A stretch of DNA of 64,000 bases from positions 1 through 64,000 of the forward strand of contig URPD01000003.1 of assembly GCA_900549645.1 (NCBI GenBank). The letters are read 5' to 3'. The stretch's first letter is position 1. Every line of letters starts with the position of its first letter. The position numbers and the translations under genes were made by a program. The notes beneath the pieces are model-generated. The model was not told the DNA's origin. It saw nothing but the letters and a program-made list of their open reading frames with translations, and did not search any database. Of the stretch, positions 33,350-42,185 are shown in pieces. The DNA is from an uncultured Eubacteriales bacterium (GTDB taxonomy: Bacteria; Bacillota; Clostridia; Oscillospirales; Oscillospiraceae).

Positions 33350-33934
33350 TCAGAATATCTTCATGCCGCTGAAGCCCATGAATGCGAGAGCCACAAGAGC
33401 AGCGGACACGAGGCAGATGGGGAATCCCTCGAAGCATTCGGGGTACTCGGCAAACTCAACGCGCTCACGTACGCTTGCGAACAGGACGATTGCGAGCAGG
33501 AAGCCAAGGCCGCCGGTGATGCCGTAGACAACGGATTCGAGGAAGTTGTACTTATTCTGAACGTTCAGCAGAACGACGCCCAGAACGGCGCAGTTGGTGG
33601 TGATAAGGGGCAGGTAGATGCCCAGCGCGGAGTACAGTGAGGGGATGGACTTTTTGAGGAACATCTCGACGAACTGAACCAGCGCCGCGATTATCAGGAT
33701 GAACGCCAGAGTCTGGAGGAACGCGAGGCCGAGCGGGACGAGTATGTACTGGTCGACGACCCAGCAGATGGCGGACGCAAGACCCATGACGAAGGTGACC
33801 GCGAGACCCATGCCGACGGCGGTGTCAACCTTGTTGGAGCAGCCGAGGAACGGGCAGCAGCCGAGGAACTGCGAGAATATGAAGTTATTGATGAGTATCG
33901 CGCCGAGGGAGATGGAAATTATTTTAGTAAACAT
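33350..33934 (-). CDS. rnfA: Rnf complex subunit A
   Basis: 194 residues, six membrane helices. The NNFIFSQFLGCCPFLGCS segment and the buried GITGGLGF part carry the Cys that coordinate an intramembrane Fe-S centre with RnfE. Start overlaps the rnfE stop as TAATG. Confidence 0.96.
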   Translation of the reverse strand: MFTKIISISLGAILINNFIFSQFLGCCPFLGCSNKVDTAVGMGLAVTFVMGLASAICWVVDQYILVPLGLAFLQTLAFILIIAALVQFVEMFLKKSIPSLYSALGIYLPLITTNCAVLGVVLLNVQNKYNFLESVVYGITGGLGFLLAIVLFASVRERVEFAEYPECFEGFPICLVSAALVALAFMGFSGMKIF

Positions 33935-34638
33935 TATTCATCCTCCTCCTTTTTCTCTGCCGCGGCAGCTTCTTCTGCAAGCTGCTTTTTCTTTGCGGAC
34001 TTTTTGAGCGCATACTGCATGACAGCGATCAGCACGCCCAGCGTAAGGAAGCCGCCGAAGGGCAGAACCAGAATGGTCGCGCCGTATTCGGGGTTGAAGA
34101 TCTGGATGCCGGCGCCGGTGCCGTCAAGAGTGAAGCGGAAGCCGTTGGCGATGTCGATAAGGCCGCCGCCGAAGGTGCCGCTGCCGAGCAGCTCGCGCAC
34201 AACGCACATGATTATCAGCACGCAGGTGTAGCCGAGACCCTGAAAGATACCGTCGAAGAAGGACGGGCCGATGGGGCTTTTCTGGCAGAACGCTTCCGCG
34301 CGGCCGATGATGATGCAGTTGACGACGATAAGCGGGATAAACACGCCGAGTGCGTCGCTCAGCGCCGGGATAAACGCCTGAAGCAGCAGGTCGACTATCG
34401 TGACGAAGCCCGCGATGACGACGACGAATATCGCCAGACGTATCTCATCGGGGATTATCTTACGGATAGCGGAGATAACGACGTTGCAGCAGGTGAGGAT
34501 TATGAGAACGGACAGACCCATGCCCACGCCGTTGAACAGCGAGGTGGTGATCGCCATAGTGGCGCACATGCCTATCTGCTGGACAAGAACGGGGTTGTTG
34601 GTGATGAGGCCCTCTTTAAACTGTTTCTTGATGTTCAT
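33934..34638 (-). CDS. rnfE: Rnf complex subunit E
   Basis: 234 residues, six helices, homologous to RnfA (GMCATMAITTSLFNGVGMG, CNVVISAIRK, GRAEAFCQK). The C-terminal Lys/Glu-rich tail (AEEAAAAEKKEEDE) is an addition common in Clostridia. Confidence 0.96.
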   Translation of the reverse strand: MNIKKQFKEGLITNNPVLVQQIGMCATMAITTSLFNGVGMGLSVLIILTCCNVVISAIRKIIPDEIRLAIFVVVIAGFVTIVDLLLQAFIPALSDALGVFIPLIVVNCIIIGRAEAFCQKSPIGPSFFDGIFQGLGYTCVLIIMCVVRELLGSGTFGGGLIDIANGFRFTLDGTGAGIQIFNPEYGATILVLPFGGFLTLGVLIAVMQYALKKSAKKKQLAEEAAAAEKKEEDE

Positions 34639-34650
34639 TCGGCTGCCTCC

Positions 34651-35184
34651 TTAACCAAGAGATTTTACGATGTCGATCGCGTTTGCGACCGCGTCGGCGA
34701 CTGCCTTGGAGGTTATGGTCGCGCCGGTGAGCGCGTCTATATCGTCCACGGTGATGCCGTCGCCCTGACCGATGAAGGAGTCACGGAACTGCTCGCCGCG
34801 CTCGGAGCTGCTCGCCGCTATTGCGCCGAGGCCGGAGGTTTCGGAGTGGGCGATGATGGAGATGCCGGTGCACTTGTAATCGGTGCTGACGCCGACGACC
34901 ATGGTGATGGAGCCCTGAGCGCCGGAGAAAGTGGTCTGCACAACGTAGCCGCTGCCATTGCTGGCCTTCTCCACGGCGTCGATGGTGGGATCCGCGGAGT
35001 ACTTTGCGCTGTCGACCGGTTCGTAGCTCTCGGACTCAAGAACCGCGGCGTAGGCCTTTGCGGTCTTGATCGCCTTCTGCTCGGCGATGGGTCCCTTGGT
35101 CAGCTCGTTGATGCCGCCGAGGACGCCCGCGACGATGGCGCAGACGAGGAAGAGGATAAGGGTAAGCTTAACTATCTTGTTCAT
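34651..35184 (-). CDS. rnfG: Rnf complex subunit G, flavoprotein
   Basis: 177 residues. An N-terminal helix is followed by an FMN-binding domain with SETSGLGA and the ALTGATITSKAV motif, where FMN is covalently bound to Thr. Two bases separate it from rnfD upstream. Confidence 0.95.
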   Translation of the reverse strand: MNKIVKLTLILFLVCAIVAGVLGGINELTKGPIAEQKAIKTAKAYAAVLESESYEPVDSAKYSADPTIDAVEKASNGSGYVVQTTFSGAQGSITMVVGVSTDYKCTGISIIAHSETSGLGAIAASSSERGEQFRDSFIGQGDGITVDDIDALTGATITSKAVADAVANAIDIVKSLG

Positions 35185-35186
35185 AA

Positions 35187-36227
35187 TTACGCGCCCTCCT
35201 TTGCCGCTTTCTTAGCGGCCTTCTCTGCGGCAATGTCTTCCTTGGAGACGCCGAACTGATGACGGCGGAACGCCTTGTCGATCGCCCAAGTGCAGAGGTT
35301 CATAATAAGGATACCGTAGGACACGCCTTCGGGGTAGCTGCCGAAATAACGGATGAGCACGGTCAGCGCGCCGCAGCCGACGCCGTAGAGGAGCTGGCCG
35401 GGAAGCGTGACGGGGCTGGTGGCGTAGTCAGTCGCCATGAAGAAGGCGCCGAGGAACAGGCCGCCGCACAGGAGGTTGTACATCATCCACTCGAAGTTGC
35501 CGTAGCCCTCGTGGCCGAAGATAAGGGTAAGCAGCGCGACGGTGCCGATGAAGGACACGGGGATGCGCCAAGAGATTATCTTGCGGCAGATGAGGTAGAT
35601 ACCGCCGACGAGAAGAGCGATCTTGCTCGCTTCGCCGAAGCAGCCGGGCATGATGCCGAGGAACATGTTCAGGTAGCTGTAATAGCCGGGCATGGGTTTG
35701 CCGGCATAGAGATAAGTCATCGGGGTAGCCATCGTGATGCCGTCAACGGTTTCGACACCCATGCCGGCCATGGCGGAGGGTATCGTCCACTTGGTCATGA
35801 TAACGGCGTAGGACGCGATGAGGAACGCGCGGCCTGCGAGAGCCGGGTTGAGGAAGTTCTTGCCGATGCCGCCGTAGAGCTGCTTAACGACGATGATTGC
35901 GAAGAAGTTGCCGATAAGCGGCAGCCACCAAGGCGCGCTTGCGGGCAGGGTCATTGCAAGGAGCATACCGGTCAGCATTGCGGAACAGTCGCCGATGGTG
36001 TCGGGCTTCTTGAGGAGCTTGCGGTATGCCCACTCATAGAACACCGCGGAGAGCATCGACACGACGACCATGAGAACGGGCTTCATGCCGAATTCCCAAG
36101 TTGCCATTGCCAGCGACGGCAGCAAAGCCAGCATCACATTGAGCATGATGCGGCGGGTGTCCATTCCCGTCCTTACCTGCGGCTGATACGCCACGTCAAG
36201 GACGATCTTTTCTTTTTTCTCGCTCAT
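35187..36227 (-). CDS. rnfD: Rnf complex subunit D
   Basis: 346 residues, about nine helices. The FMN-attachment motif DGITMATPM (Thr near 185) and the NFLNPALAGRAFL stretch are conserved. It forms the ion-translocating core with A and E. Its ATG overlaps the rnfC stop (TAATG). Confidence 0.96.
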   Translation of the reverse strand: MSEKKEKIVLDVAYQPQVRTGMDTRRIMLNVMLALLPSLAMATWEFGMKPVLMVVVSMLSAVFYEWAYRKLLKKPDTIGDCSAMLTGMLLAMTLPASAPWWLPLIGNFFAIIVVKQLYGGIGKNFLNPALAGRAFLIASYAVIMTKWTIPSAMAGMGVETVDGITMATPMTYLYAGKPMPGYYSYLNMFLGIMPGCFGEASKIALLVGGIYLICRKIISWRIPVSFIGTVALLTLIFGHEGYGNFEWMMYNLLCGGLFLGAFFMATDYATSPVTLPGQLLYGVGCGALTVLIRYFGSYPEGVSYGILIMNLCTWAIDKAFRRHQFGVSKEDIAAEKAAKKAAKEGA

Positions 36228-37579
36228 TATTTCTGGGCCTCCTTTGCTGCTTTCGCCTCAGCCGCGGCCTTTTCCTTTGCAGCCTTTGCTTGGAACATGA
36301 GCTTCGCGGTCTTGAAGGCGTGGGTAAGGGGCATTCTGGCCGGACAGTTGAATGCGCAGCTGCCGCACTCGAAGCAGTCGGTGATGTGATACTTCTGCAT
36401 CATCTCGAAGTCGCCCTTGTTGTAGTACATGTACATGAACACAGGCTCAAGGTTCATCGGACATACGGTGATGCACTTGCCACAGCGGATGCAGGTGGGG
36501 TGCTCGACATGTCTGTCCTCTTCTTCGGTGAAGAACAGCACGCCCGCGGTGCCCTTGATGGTGGGGGCTTCAAAGCTCGTCGCGCAGATGCCCATCATCG
36601 GGCCGCCGAGAACGATCTTGCGCGGGGTCTTGACGAAGCCGCCGCACTGCTCGGCGAGGTACTCAAACGGAGTACCGACGCGGGTGAGAGCGTTTACGGG
36701 AGCCTTGAGGGCGCTGCCCGCGACGGTGACGATACGTTCGATAACGGGCTTGCCCTCATAGCATGCCTGATATATCGCGTACGCGGTACGGGTGCTGACA
36801 ACGTTGCAGCCGACGCCGGAGGGGATCCCGCCGGGCTTGACCTCGCGGCCGGTGACTGCCTTGACCTGCATCTTCTCGCCGCCCTGAGGGTACTTGACCT
36901 CTTCGGGGACGATCTCTATCCCATAGTTTTCGGGATGGAGGGAATTGAGAAGGTCGATGGCGTCCTGCTTGTTCTTCTCGATGCCGTAGTAGCAGTGGTC
37001 AAGGCCGCTGGCAATACGGATGAGCTGGATGCCCTTGAGAAGCTGCTCGGGGAAATTGAGCATGGTGAGATGGTCGCCGTTGAGGTACGGCTCACACTCT
37101 GCGCCGTTGATGATAAGCTTGTCAACCTTGCCGATGCCGCCGCGGATCTTGAACGCGGTCGGGAACATTGCGCCGCCCATGCCGACAACGCCGGCTTCAC
37201 GGATGCGGTCAAGGATAGCTTCGGGATCCTTGAGCTGTTCCTCGGTCAGGGGAGCCATATCCTCACAGGGAGTGTCGAGGCCGTCGTTCTCGATGACGAC
37301 GGACATGATCATGTCTCCCAGCGGGTGGGGTCTGGCCTCGACGGCGACAACCTTACCGGAGACGGAGGCATGTACGGGTGCGGAGACGGGCGCGGGATTC
37401 TCGCCGATCTTCTGACCCATTTTTACATAGTCGCCCACACTGACAAGGGGCTTGCAGGGAGCGCCTATGTGCTGAGCCATAGGAATGACTACTTGCGGCG
37501 GCGGGGCGATCACGGTCACCGGAATTTCCGGCGCCTTCATGTAATTGGGATGAACGCCGCCTTTGAATGTATGGGACAT
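36227..37579 (-). CDS. rnfC: Rnf complex subunit C, NADH-binding
   Basis: 450 residues. A glycine-rich nucleotide site (GVVGMGGAMFPTAFK), the FMN/NAD region (LIINGAECEPYL) and two [4Fe-4S] motifs (CIRCGKCITVCPM, CFECGSCAFNCPA) match RnfC. The start at 37579 (MSHTFKGGVHP) follows GAGGTGAAGCTT; the 22-residue upstream extension lies in the promoter. The operon order CDGEAB is the usual one. The complex couples ferredoxin oxidation and NAD+ reduction to ion export. Confidence 0.96.
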   Translation of the reverse strand: MSHTFKGGVHPNYMKAPEIPVTVIAPPPQVVIPMAQHIGAPCKPLVSVGDYVKMGQKIGENPAPVSAPVHASVSGKVVAVEARPHPLGDMIMSVVIENDGLDTPCEDMAPLTEEQLKDPEAILDRIREAGVVGMGGAMFPTAFKIRGGIGKVDKLIINGAECEPYLNGDHLTMLNFPEQLLKGIQLIRIASGLDHCYYGIEKNKQDAIDLLNSLHPENYGIEIVPEEVKYPQGGEKMQVKAVTGREVKPGGIPSGVGCNVVSTRTAYAIYQACYEGKPVIERIVTVAGSALKAPVNALTRVGTPFEYLAEQCGGFVKTPRKIVLGGPMMGICATSFEAPTIKGTAGVLFFTEEEDRHVEHPTCIRCGKCITVCPMNLEPVFMYMYYNKGDFEMMQKYHITDCFECGSCAFNCPARMPLTHAFKTAKLMFQAKAAKEKAAAEAKAAKEAQK

Positions 37580-37610
37580 AAGCTTCACCTCGTTATAATA
37601 TCGCTTCTGA

Positions 37611-37640
37611 ATAATATCACAAACAGTCACAAAATGTCTA
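37611..37640 (-). promoter_or_regulatory. Probable rnf promoter
   Basis: TAGACA and TATTAT on the minus strand with an 18-base spacer. The spacer carries two direct TTTGTGA repeats that could be regulator half-sites. Confidence 0.5.
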
Positions 37641-37849
37641 CCCAAAAAGGTGCAAAAACCGGCATTTTTGAAAGATAAGTTGTTAACAATCCTGTTATTT
37701 CCGTGTCAAGCCGCAAATTATTTACTAAAATGGGTTTTTGTATATTCACAAGAATTTTCTTGTGGGTTCTGACTGCGATTTCCAATTTTTTCTCCTGTCC
37801 GGGTATATGTAATTATATCTGCCGCAGAGTGGGAGTATGAGCGCTTGAG

Positions 37850-37960
37850 GTGGTATCTGCCGGTCTTTCTTTTGACTAATGGCAGCAGTCCGAGATCGTC
37901 GACCCCTCAGTCAGCTTCGCTGACAGCTCCCCTAAACGGGGCGCCGCTTCGCGGCAAATG
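37850..37960 (+). repeat. Interspersed GGCGACCCCT-type repeat, copy b
   Basis: Contains CGACCCCTCAGTCAGC, an AGCTTCGCT hairpin, CAGCTCCCC and GGGGCGCC. The 485-base gap 37580-38064 holds the rnf promoter, a TTGTTAACAA palindrome (37680-37689), a CACAAGAATTTTCTTGTG palindrome (37747-37764), this repeat and a terminator; no gene is seen. Confidence 0.7.
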
Positions 37961-38009
37961 TTTTGCACCGGCGCACGTAGATAAGCCCCGTCCTGCTTCA
38001 GAAAAAGCG

Positions 38010-38045
38010 CACCGCGGCAGAGCGTTCGCGCGCTCTGCCGCGGTG
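38010..38045 (-). terminator. Terminator of fprA
   Basis: Perfect 15-bp GC-rich stem (CACCGCGGCAGAGCG and complement), loop of six, then CGCTTTTTC on the minus strand. Confidence 0.9.
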
Positions 38046-38064
38046 TCAATATCGGATTTTCGTT

Positions 38065-39279
38065 TTACTGCTTCGCGGCGGCGATATCGGCGGCGATCGC
38101 ATCCGCTATCGCGTCAAGCTCCGCGAGCTGATCTTCCGCAAGAGACGAGCGGATCGTGACGTTCTCGCCGATGAACTCGCACTTCTTGAGAGTGCCCAGG
38201 ATCTCGCGCATCTGCTTCCCGCTCGTGGGCGCCCAGCTGCCGTTTTCGAGTATCGCAATTTTGCGGTTTTGGAGATTGTGGTTTGCGATGTCGTGCAGCA
38301 GGTTCTCCATCGTGACAAAAATGCCGGCGTTATAGGTCGTCGCGGCGAAAACGAGATGGCTGCACCGGAACGCGTCGGAGAGGATGTAGCTTGTGGGGGT
38401 GACGGAGGTGTCGTACATGCGCACCTTCACGCCGCGCTCGACAAGCTTCGCGGCAAGGATGTTCGCGGCGTTCTCGGTGTGGCCGTACACGGACGCGTAG
38501 GCCAGCATGACGCTGTGCTCTTCCGGGGTGTAGCTGCTCCACTTGAGGTACTTATCGAGGAACGCGCCGAAGTCATGCCGCCACACGAAGCCGTGCAGCG
38601 GGCAGACATAATTCATCGTCAGCCCCGCCGCCTTCTTCAGCACCGCCTGCACCTGCATGCCGTACTTGCCGACGATGTTCGTATAATACCGGCGCGCCTC
38701 ATCGACGTTCTCGGCAAAGAAGTCGGCTTCGTCCGCAAACAGGCGTCCGTTGAGCGCGCCGAAGGTGCCGAACGCATCCGCAGAGAAGAGTATGCCGTCG
38801 GTGGAATCATAGCTCATCATAACCTCAGGCCAGTGCACCATCGGCGCCATGACGAAGCTAATCTTATGCCGCCCCAGCTCCAGCACGTCGCCTTCCTTGA
38901 CAATATGCAGCCTGTCGCTGAAATCGACGCCGCGGAAGTAATTCTTCAGCATCGTTTCGATCTTGCTGTTGCAGACGAGCTTCAGCTCCGGATATCTGAG
39001 CAGCAGCGCCTCGATCGTATACGCATGGTCAGGCTCCATATGGGAGATGACGAGATAGTCCGGCTTGCGCCCGCCGAGCGCATGGGCGACGTTCTCAAAG
39101 TAGGTCTGATAGACGGCCTTGTCCACGGTGTCGAAAATAACCGCCTTTTCATCGAGCATGACATAGGAATTATAGCTTACGCCGTCGGGCACGCCGTACA
39201 CGCCCTCGAAGCAGGCAAGGCGGCGGTCATCCGCGCCGACCCAGATAAGATCGTCAGTTACCTTTCTAGTGCAGTACAT
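38065..39279 (-). CDS. A-type flavoprotein (flavo-diiron NO/O2 reductase)
   Basis: 404 residues. The beta-lactamase-like diiron domain has HMEPDHA, MVHWPE, SADAFG and CPLHG; a flavodoxin domain with YASVYGHTENAA (~265) and GSWAP follows. Such enzymes reduce oxygen or nitric oxide using electrons from rubredoxin, and a rubredoxin gene lies in this window. It is divergent from a Crp/Fnr-type gene that probably controls it. Confidence 0.95.
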   Translation of the reverse strand: MYCTRKVTDDLIWVGADDRRLACFEGVYGVPDGVSYNSYVMLDEKAVIFDTVDKAVYQTYFENVAHALGGRKPDYLVISHMEPDHAYTIEALLLRYPELKLVCNSKIETMLKNYFRGVDFSDRLHIVKEGDVLELGRHKISFVMAPMVHWPEVMMSYDSTDGILFSADAFGTFGALNGRLFADEADFFAENVDEARRYYTNIVGKYGMQVQAVLKKAAGLTMNYVCPLHGFVWRHDFGAFLDKYLKWSSYTPEEHSVMLAYASVYGHTENAANILAAKLVERGVKVRMYDTSVTPTSYILSDAFRCSHLVFAATTYNAGIFVTMENLLHDIANHNLQNRKIAILENGSWAPTSGKQMREILGTLKKCEFIGENVTIRSSLAEDQLAELDAIADAIAADIAAAKQ

Positions 39280-39340
39280 ATGCTATCCCTCCGTGTTTTT
39301 ATTTGATGTTATAAATATACCCTATTTTTCAATGCAAATC

Positions 39341-39356
39341 TGTGGCGTACGCAACA
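39341..39356. promoter_or_regulatory. Candidate Crp/Fnr operator
   Basis: TGTGGCGTACGCAACA, a near-perfect dyad (14 of 16) between fprA and the regulator. A TATAAT at 39367-39372 is placed for the regulator gene. Confidence 0.55.
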
Positions 39357-39404
39357 GTTACGTGCTATAATATGCCGCAGAGCTTAAAATTACGGAGGCG
39401 GCAC

Positions 39405-40040
39405 ATGAACGATTTACAGCTATTTGACGGCATAAGCGCCGAAAGCCGCGCGGCAATGATGAGCTGCTTCAAGCCGGAGCGGCGCAGCTTCCGCCGCGGC
39501 GAGACGATACGGGTCTACGCGCCGGAGCTTGAGCATCTGTGCCTGCTGGCTTCAGGCCGGGCGCATCTCTACTGCATGGACAGCGACGGCGAATACACGC
39601 TGCTTGAGCAGTACCGCGCGGGCGACATCTTCGGCGAGATATTCTCTATGCCCTACGCCGACCTTGGCTACGCCGTCGAGGCCGACTGCGATTGCAGCGT
39701 GCTGTTCATCCCCTTTGCCAGCATCTACGGCCGCTGCCACAAAGCCTGCGAACACCACACGAAGCTGACGCAGAACCTCTTCGAGCTGTCCGCCCGCAAG
39801 GCGCAGACCCTTGCGATGCGGATAAACATGATAAGCAAGAAATCCATGCGCCGCAAGCTCTGCGCGTACTTCGACTATCTCAGCGAGAGCGCCGGAAGCC
39901 GCAGTTTTGACCTTGAGATTTCGCTGACCCAGCTTGCGGGCTATCTCTGCGCCGACCGCAGCAGCATGATGCGCGAACTGCGCTGCATGGAGGACTGCGG
40001 CATCATCCGCCGCAGTGGGCGTCACATCGAGCTGCTGTGA
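39405..40040 (+). CDS. Crp/Fnr-family transcriptional regulator
   Basis: 211 residues: cyclic-nucleotide-binding-like beta barrel (~10-110), dimer helix, and a C-terminal winged helix with ISLTQLAGYLCADRSSMMREL. The N-terminal Cys set of true FNR is absent, so an FNR-type oxygen-sensing cluster is unlikely; it may sense NO by haem (HcpR-like) or another ligand. The start at 39405 is behind GGAGGCGGCAC. Confidence 0.88.
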   Translation: MNDLQLFDGISAESRAAMMSCFKPERRSFRRGETIRVYAPELEHLCLLASGRAHLYCMDSDGEYTLLEQYRAGDIFGEIFSMPYADLGYAVEADCDCSVLFIPFASIYGRCHKACEHHTKLTQNLFELSARKAQTLAMRINMISKKSMRRKLCAYFDYLSESAGSRSFDLEISLTQLAGYLCADRSSMMRELRCMEDCGIIRRSGRHIELL

Positions 40041-40084
40041 GTGTTAAATACTTATAAAATTTTAATTAAAATTCTGAAAGTATA

Positions 40085-40113
40085 TTTACAAATTCTCTCC
40101 AACGCGCTATAAT
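40085..40113 (+). promoter_or_regulatory. Promoter of the gtrA-like gene
   Basis: TTTACA and TATAAT with a 17-base spacer. Confidence 0.75.
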
Positions 40114-40142
40114 CTCCTCGAAAACGGCATGGAGGGATCGCT

Positions 40143-40538
40143 ATGCAGGAATTCATCAGATTCATAAAATTCGCTCTGTTCTCAGCAAGCGCCGGGCTTA
40201 TCGAGATTGGTTCCTTCGCGCTGCTCAACGAGTTCACGGCATGGAGCTACTGGCCGTGCTACCTCATCGCGCTGGTGCTGTCCGTCGTATGGAACTTCAC
40301 GCTCAACCGCAAATTCACCTTCAAGTCCGCCGCAAACGTCCCGATTGCGATGGCGAAGGTGCTCACCTACTACACAGTGTTCACGCCGCTATCCACCCTG
40401 CTCGGTGAATACCTCGCGGGGACGCTCGGCTGGGACGAATACCTCGTCACGGCGATAAACATGCTGCTGAATTTCGGGACGGAGTTTCTCTATCAGCGCA
40501 CCTTTGTGTTCGGCAAAAGCCTCGACACCGGCAAATAA
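40143..40538 (+). CDS. GtrA-family membrane protein
   Basis: 131 residues, four helices. FIKFALFSASAGLIEIGSFALL and WNFTLNRKFTFKS are GtrA/DPMS features. These proteins are linked to flipping of polyprenyl-linked sugars. TGGAGG lies before the ATG. No partner glycosyltransferase is adjacent. Confidence 0.85.
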   Translation: MQEFIRFIKFALFSASAGLIEIGSFALLNEFTAWSYWPCYLIALVLSVVWNFTLNRKFTFKSAANVPIAMAKVLTYYTVFTPLSTLLGEYLAGTLGWDEYLVTAINMLLNFGTEFLYQRTFVFGKSLDTGK

Positions 40539-40541
40539 ATA

Positions 40542-40570
40542 TTGAACTGTCCCCCTTGGAGTGGTAATAT
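40542..40570 (+). promoter_or_regulatory. Promoter of the ATPase-CYTH gene
   Basis: TTGAAC and TAATAT with a 17-base spacer, overlapping the end of the gtrA-like gene region. Confidence 0.6.
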
Positions 40571-40603
40571 ATGATATATGTTATCTTTCGAGGGGGATTT
40601 TCC

Positions 40604-41707
40604 ATGCCCAAAAGCATCACGCGCATAGTTCTCACCGGCGGCCCCGCCGCAGGCAAGACCACGCTTATCAGCCGCATTCTCAAGGAGTTCAAGCAGGAGG
40701 ACGGCTGGCGCGTCATAACCATACCCGAAACCGCCACGGATCTGATATCCGGCTTCGGCATAAAGCCCTTCGGCAACTGCGTGAGTATGCTGGACTTTCA
40801 GTATTTCGTCATTGAGGATCAGCTGCACAAGGAAAAGCTCGCGCTTAAGGCCGCGCGCATGGTGCCGGAGGAAAAGGTGCTCGTCATATACGACCGCGCC
40901 CTGCTCGACGACAAGGCATACATAACCGACGATGAGTTCACGGACATCCTCACAAGCTTCGGCAAGACAGAGGAGCAGGTACTCTCCGGCTATGACGCGG
41001 TGCTGCATCTCGTGACCTGCGCCAAGGGCGCGGAGTTTGCGTATAACTACGGCAACGCCGCGCGGTACGAGAGCGTCGAGGTCGCGCGCGAGAAGGACGA
41101 CAAGACTCTCCGCGCGTGGAGCCGGCATCCCGCGCTGCACGTTATCGACAACTCCGTGAATTTTGAGGACAAGATAAACCGCGGCATCGCCGCCATCTTC
41201 AGCATAATCGGCCAGCCCGCGCCCGCGCAGAGCAAGCGCAAGTATCTCATCGCCATGCCCGATACTGCGGAGCTTGTGCGGCGCTACAACGCCGCCTCGG
41301 TGGAGATGATGCAGACCTATCTGGCCGACACGAATCCGCAGGCCGAACGCCGCGTCCGCCAGCAGCGCAACGGCAGCGAGTATCTGTATTTCTACACAGA
41401 AAAGCGCGTCAACGCCGACGGCACGCGCTGGGTCACTGAGCGGCCGATATCCGAGAAGGACTATGTGTCCTACCTCATGGAGGGCGACAGTTCGCTACAC
41501 GCCGTGCGCAAGACGAAGTACCGCTTCGCACTCGGCAGCCGCCGCTTCGAGATAGACGTCTACCCCTTCTCCGCCGACCGCGCCATCATGTTCGCCTACG
41601 GCAACGACAAAGGCGGGGAGCTGCCCGACGGCATAGAGGTCATCCGCGAGGTCACGGGAGACTTGGATTATAAAAACCGCGCGCTGGCAAAACTTCAGCG
41701 GCTGTGA
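40604..41707 (+). CDS. Ttd14-like protein: P-loop AAA_28 ATPase plus CYTH domain
   Basis: 367 residues. Residues ~1-200 form an AAA_28 nucleotide-binding domain (LTGGPAAGKTTL; YDRALLDDKAYI as Walker B region). Residues ~210-367 look like a CYTH/triphosphate-tunnel domain (KRKYLI, RQQRNGSEYLYFYTEKR, TKYRFALGSRRFEIDVY, and an acidic last strand). This pairing is known from animal Ttd14 and scattered bacterial homologues. It probably binds triphosphates or polyphosphate; the reaction is unknown. GAGGGGG precedes the ATG at 40604. Confidence 0.85.
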   Translation: MPKSITRIVLTGGPAAGKTTLISRILKEFKQEDGWRVITIPETATDLISGFGIKPFGNCVSMLDFQYFVIEDQLHKEKLALKAARMVPEEKVLVIYDRALLDDKAYITDDEFTDILTSFGKTEEQVLSGYDAVLHLVTCAKGAEFAYNYGNAARYESVEVAREKDDKTLRAWSRHPALHVIDNSVNFEDKINRGIAAIFSIIGQPAPAQSKRKYLIAMPDTAELVRRYNAASVEMMQTYLADTNPQAERRVRQQRNGSEYLYFYTEKRVNADGTRWVTERPISEKDYVSYLMEGDSSLHAVRKTKYRFALGSRRFEIDVYPFSADRAIMFAYGNDKGGELPDGIEVIREVTGDLDYKNRALAKLQRL

Positions 41708-41719
41708 GGGGCGCGGCAC

Positions 41720-41944
41720 ATGGATATCAGAAGCATCGCAAGACTGAAGCAGGCGTGGAACAGCTTCAGCATGAATCACCCTAAGTTCCCGGAATTTCTG
41801 CGCGCGGTGAAGTCGCGCGGCATCCGCGCGGGGATGGAGGTTTCGATAACCGTCACATATCCCGACGGGGATGAGCTGCGCTCCGGCCTACGGATAAAGC
41901 CATCGGACGTCGAGCTTTTTGACGAGGCGAGCAAAGTTTTTTGA
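41720..41944 (+). CDS. Small hypothetical protein after the ATPase-CYTH gene
   Basis: 74 residues (MDIRSIARLKQAWNSFSMNHPKFPEFL...), soluble, with an N-terminal helix and a beta pattern at the end (SITVTYPDGDELRSGLRI). It lies 12 bases behind the ATPase-CYTH gene and shares its terminator. No family assigned. Confidence 0.7.
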   Translation: MDIRSIARLKQAWNSFSMNHPKFPEFLRAVKSRGIRAGMEVSITVTYPDGDELRSGLRIKPSDVELFDEASKVF

Positions 41945-41945
41945 A

Positions 41946-41985
41946 TATGCGAAACGGGACGGTCAATGCCGTCCCGTTTCGCATA
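41946..41985 (+). terminator. Terminator of the ATPase-CYTH operon
   Basis: Perfect 17-bp stem (TATGCGAAACGGGACGG and complement) with a TCAATG loop. Confidence 0.9.
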
Positions 41986-42002
41986 TGTTGCTGTGTCTTT
42001 TG

Positions 42003-42090
42003 CATAATGGCACTAGCTCAAGACTGGCGACCCCTCCGTCTCGGCTTACGCCGATTCACCTCCCTTTACACAAGGGAGGCGCGTTGCGGC
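42003..42090 (+). repeat. Interspersed GGCGACCCCT repeat, copy c
   Basis: TAATGGCA, GGCGACCCCTCCGTC, a GGCTTACGCC hairpin, then CCTCCCTTTACACAAGGGAGG. The 570-base gap 41945-42514 contains this repeat and the terminator-flanked element; no gene. Confidence 0.75.
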
Positions 42091-42152
42091 TGGGATTCTG
42101 ACCTGCCGCATCTATTTCTAATCACTGCACGTTTTATCCCCCCATATAATGC

Positions 42153-42184
42153 GCATCCCCATCCGATGACACGGATGGGGATGC
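42153..42184. repeat. Left direct repeat (hairpin) flanking element copy 1
   Basis: 32-bp sequence with arms CCCCATCCG/CGGATGGGG around ATGACA, identical to 42476-42507. Confidence 0.9.
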
Positions 42185-42185
42185 G

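Noticed and set aside
37680..37689. TTGTTAACAA as a Rex operator for rnf
   Set aside because: It is only a 10-bp palindrome, about 40 bases upstream of the -35, and lacks the full spaced Rex site; too weak to claim.
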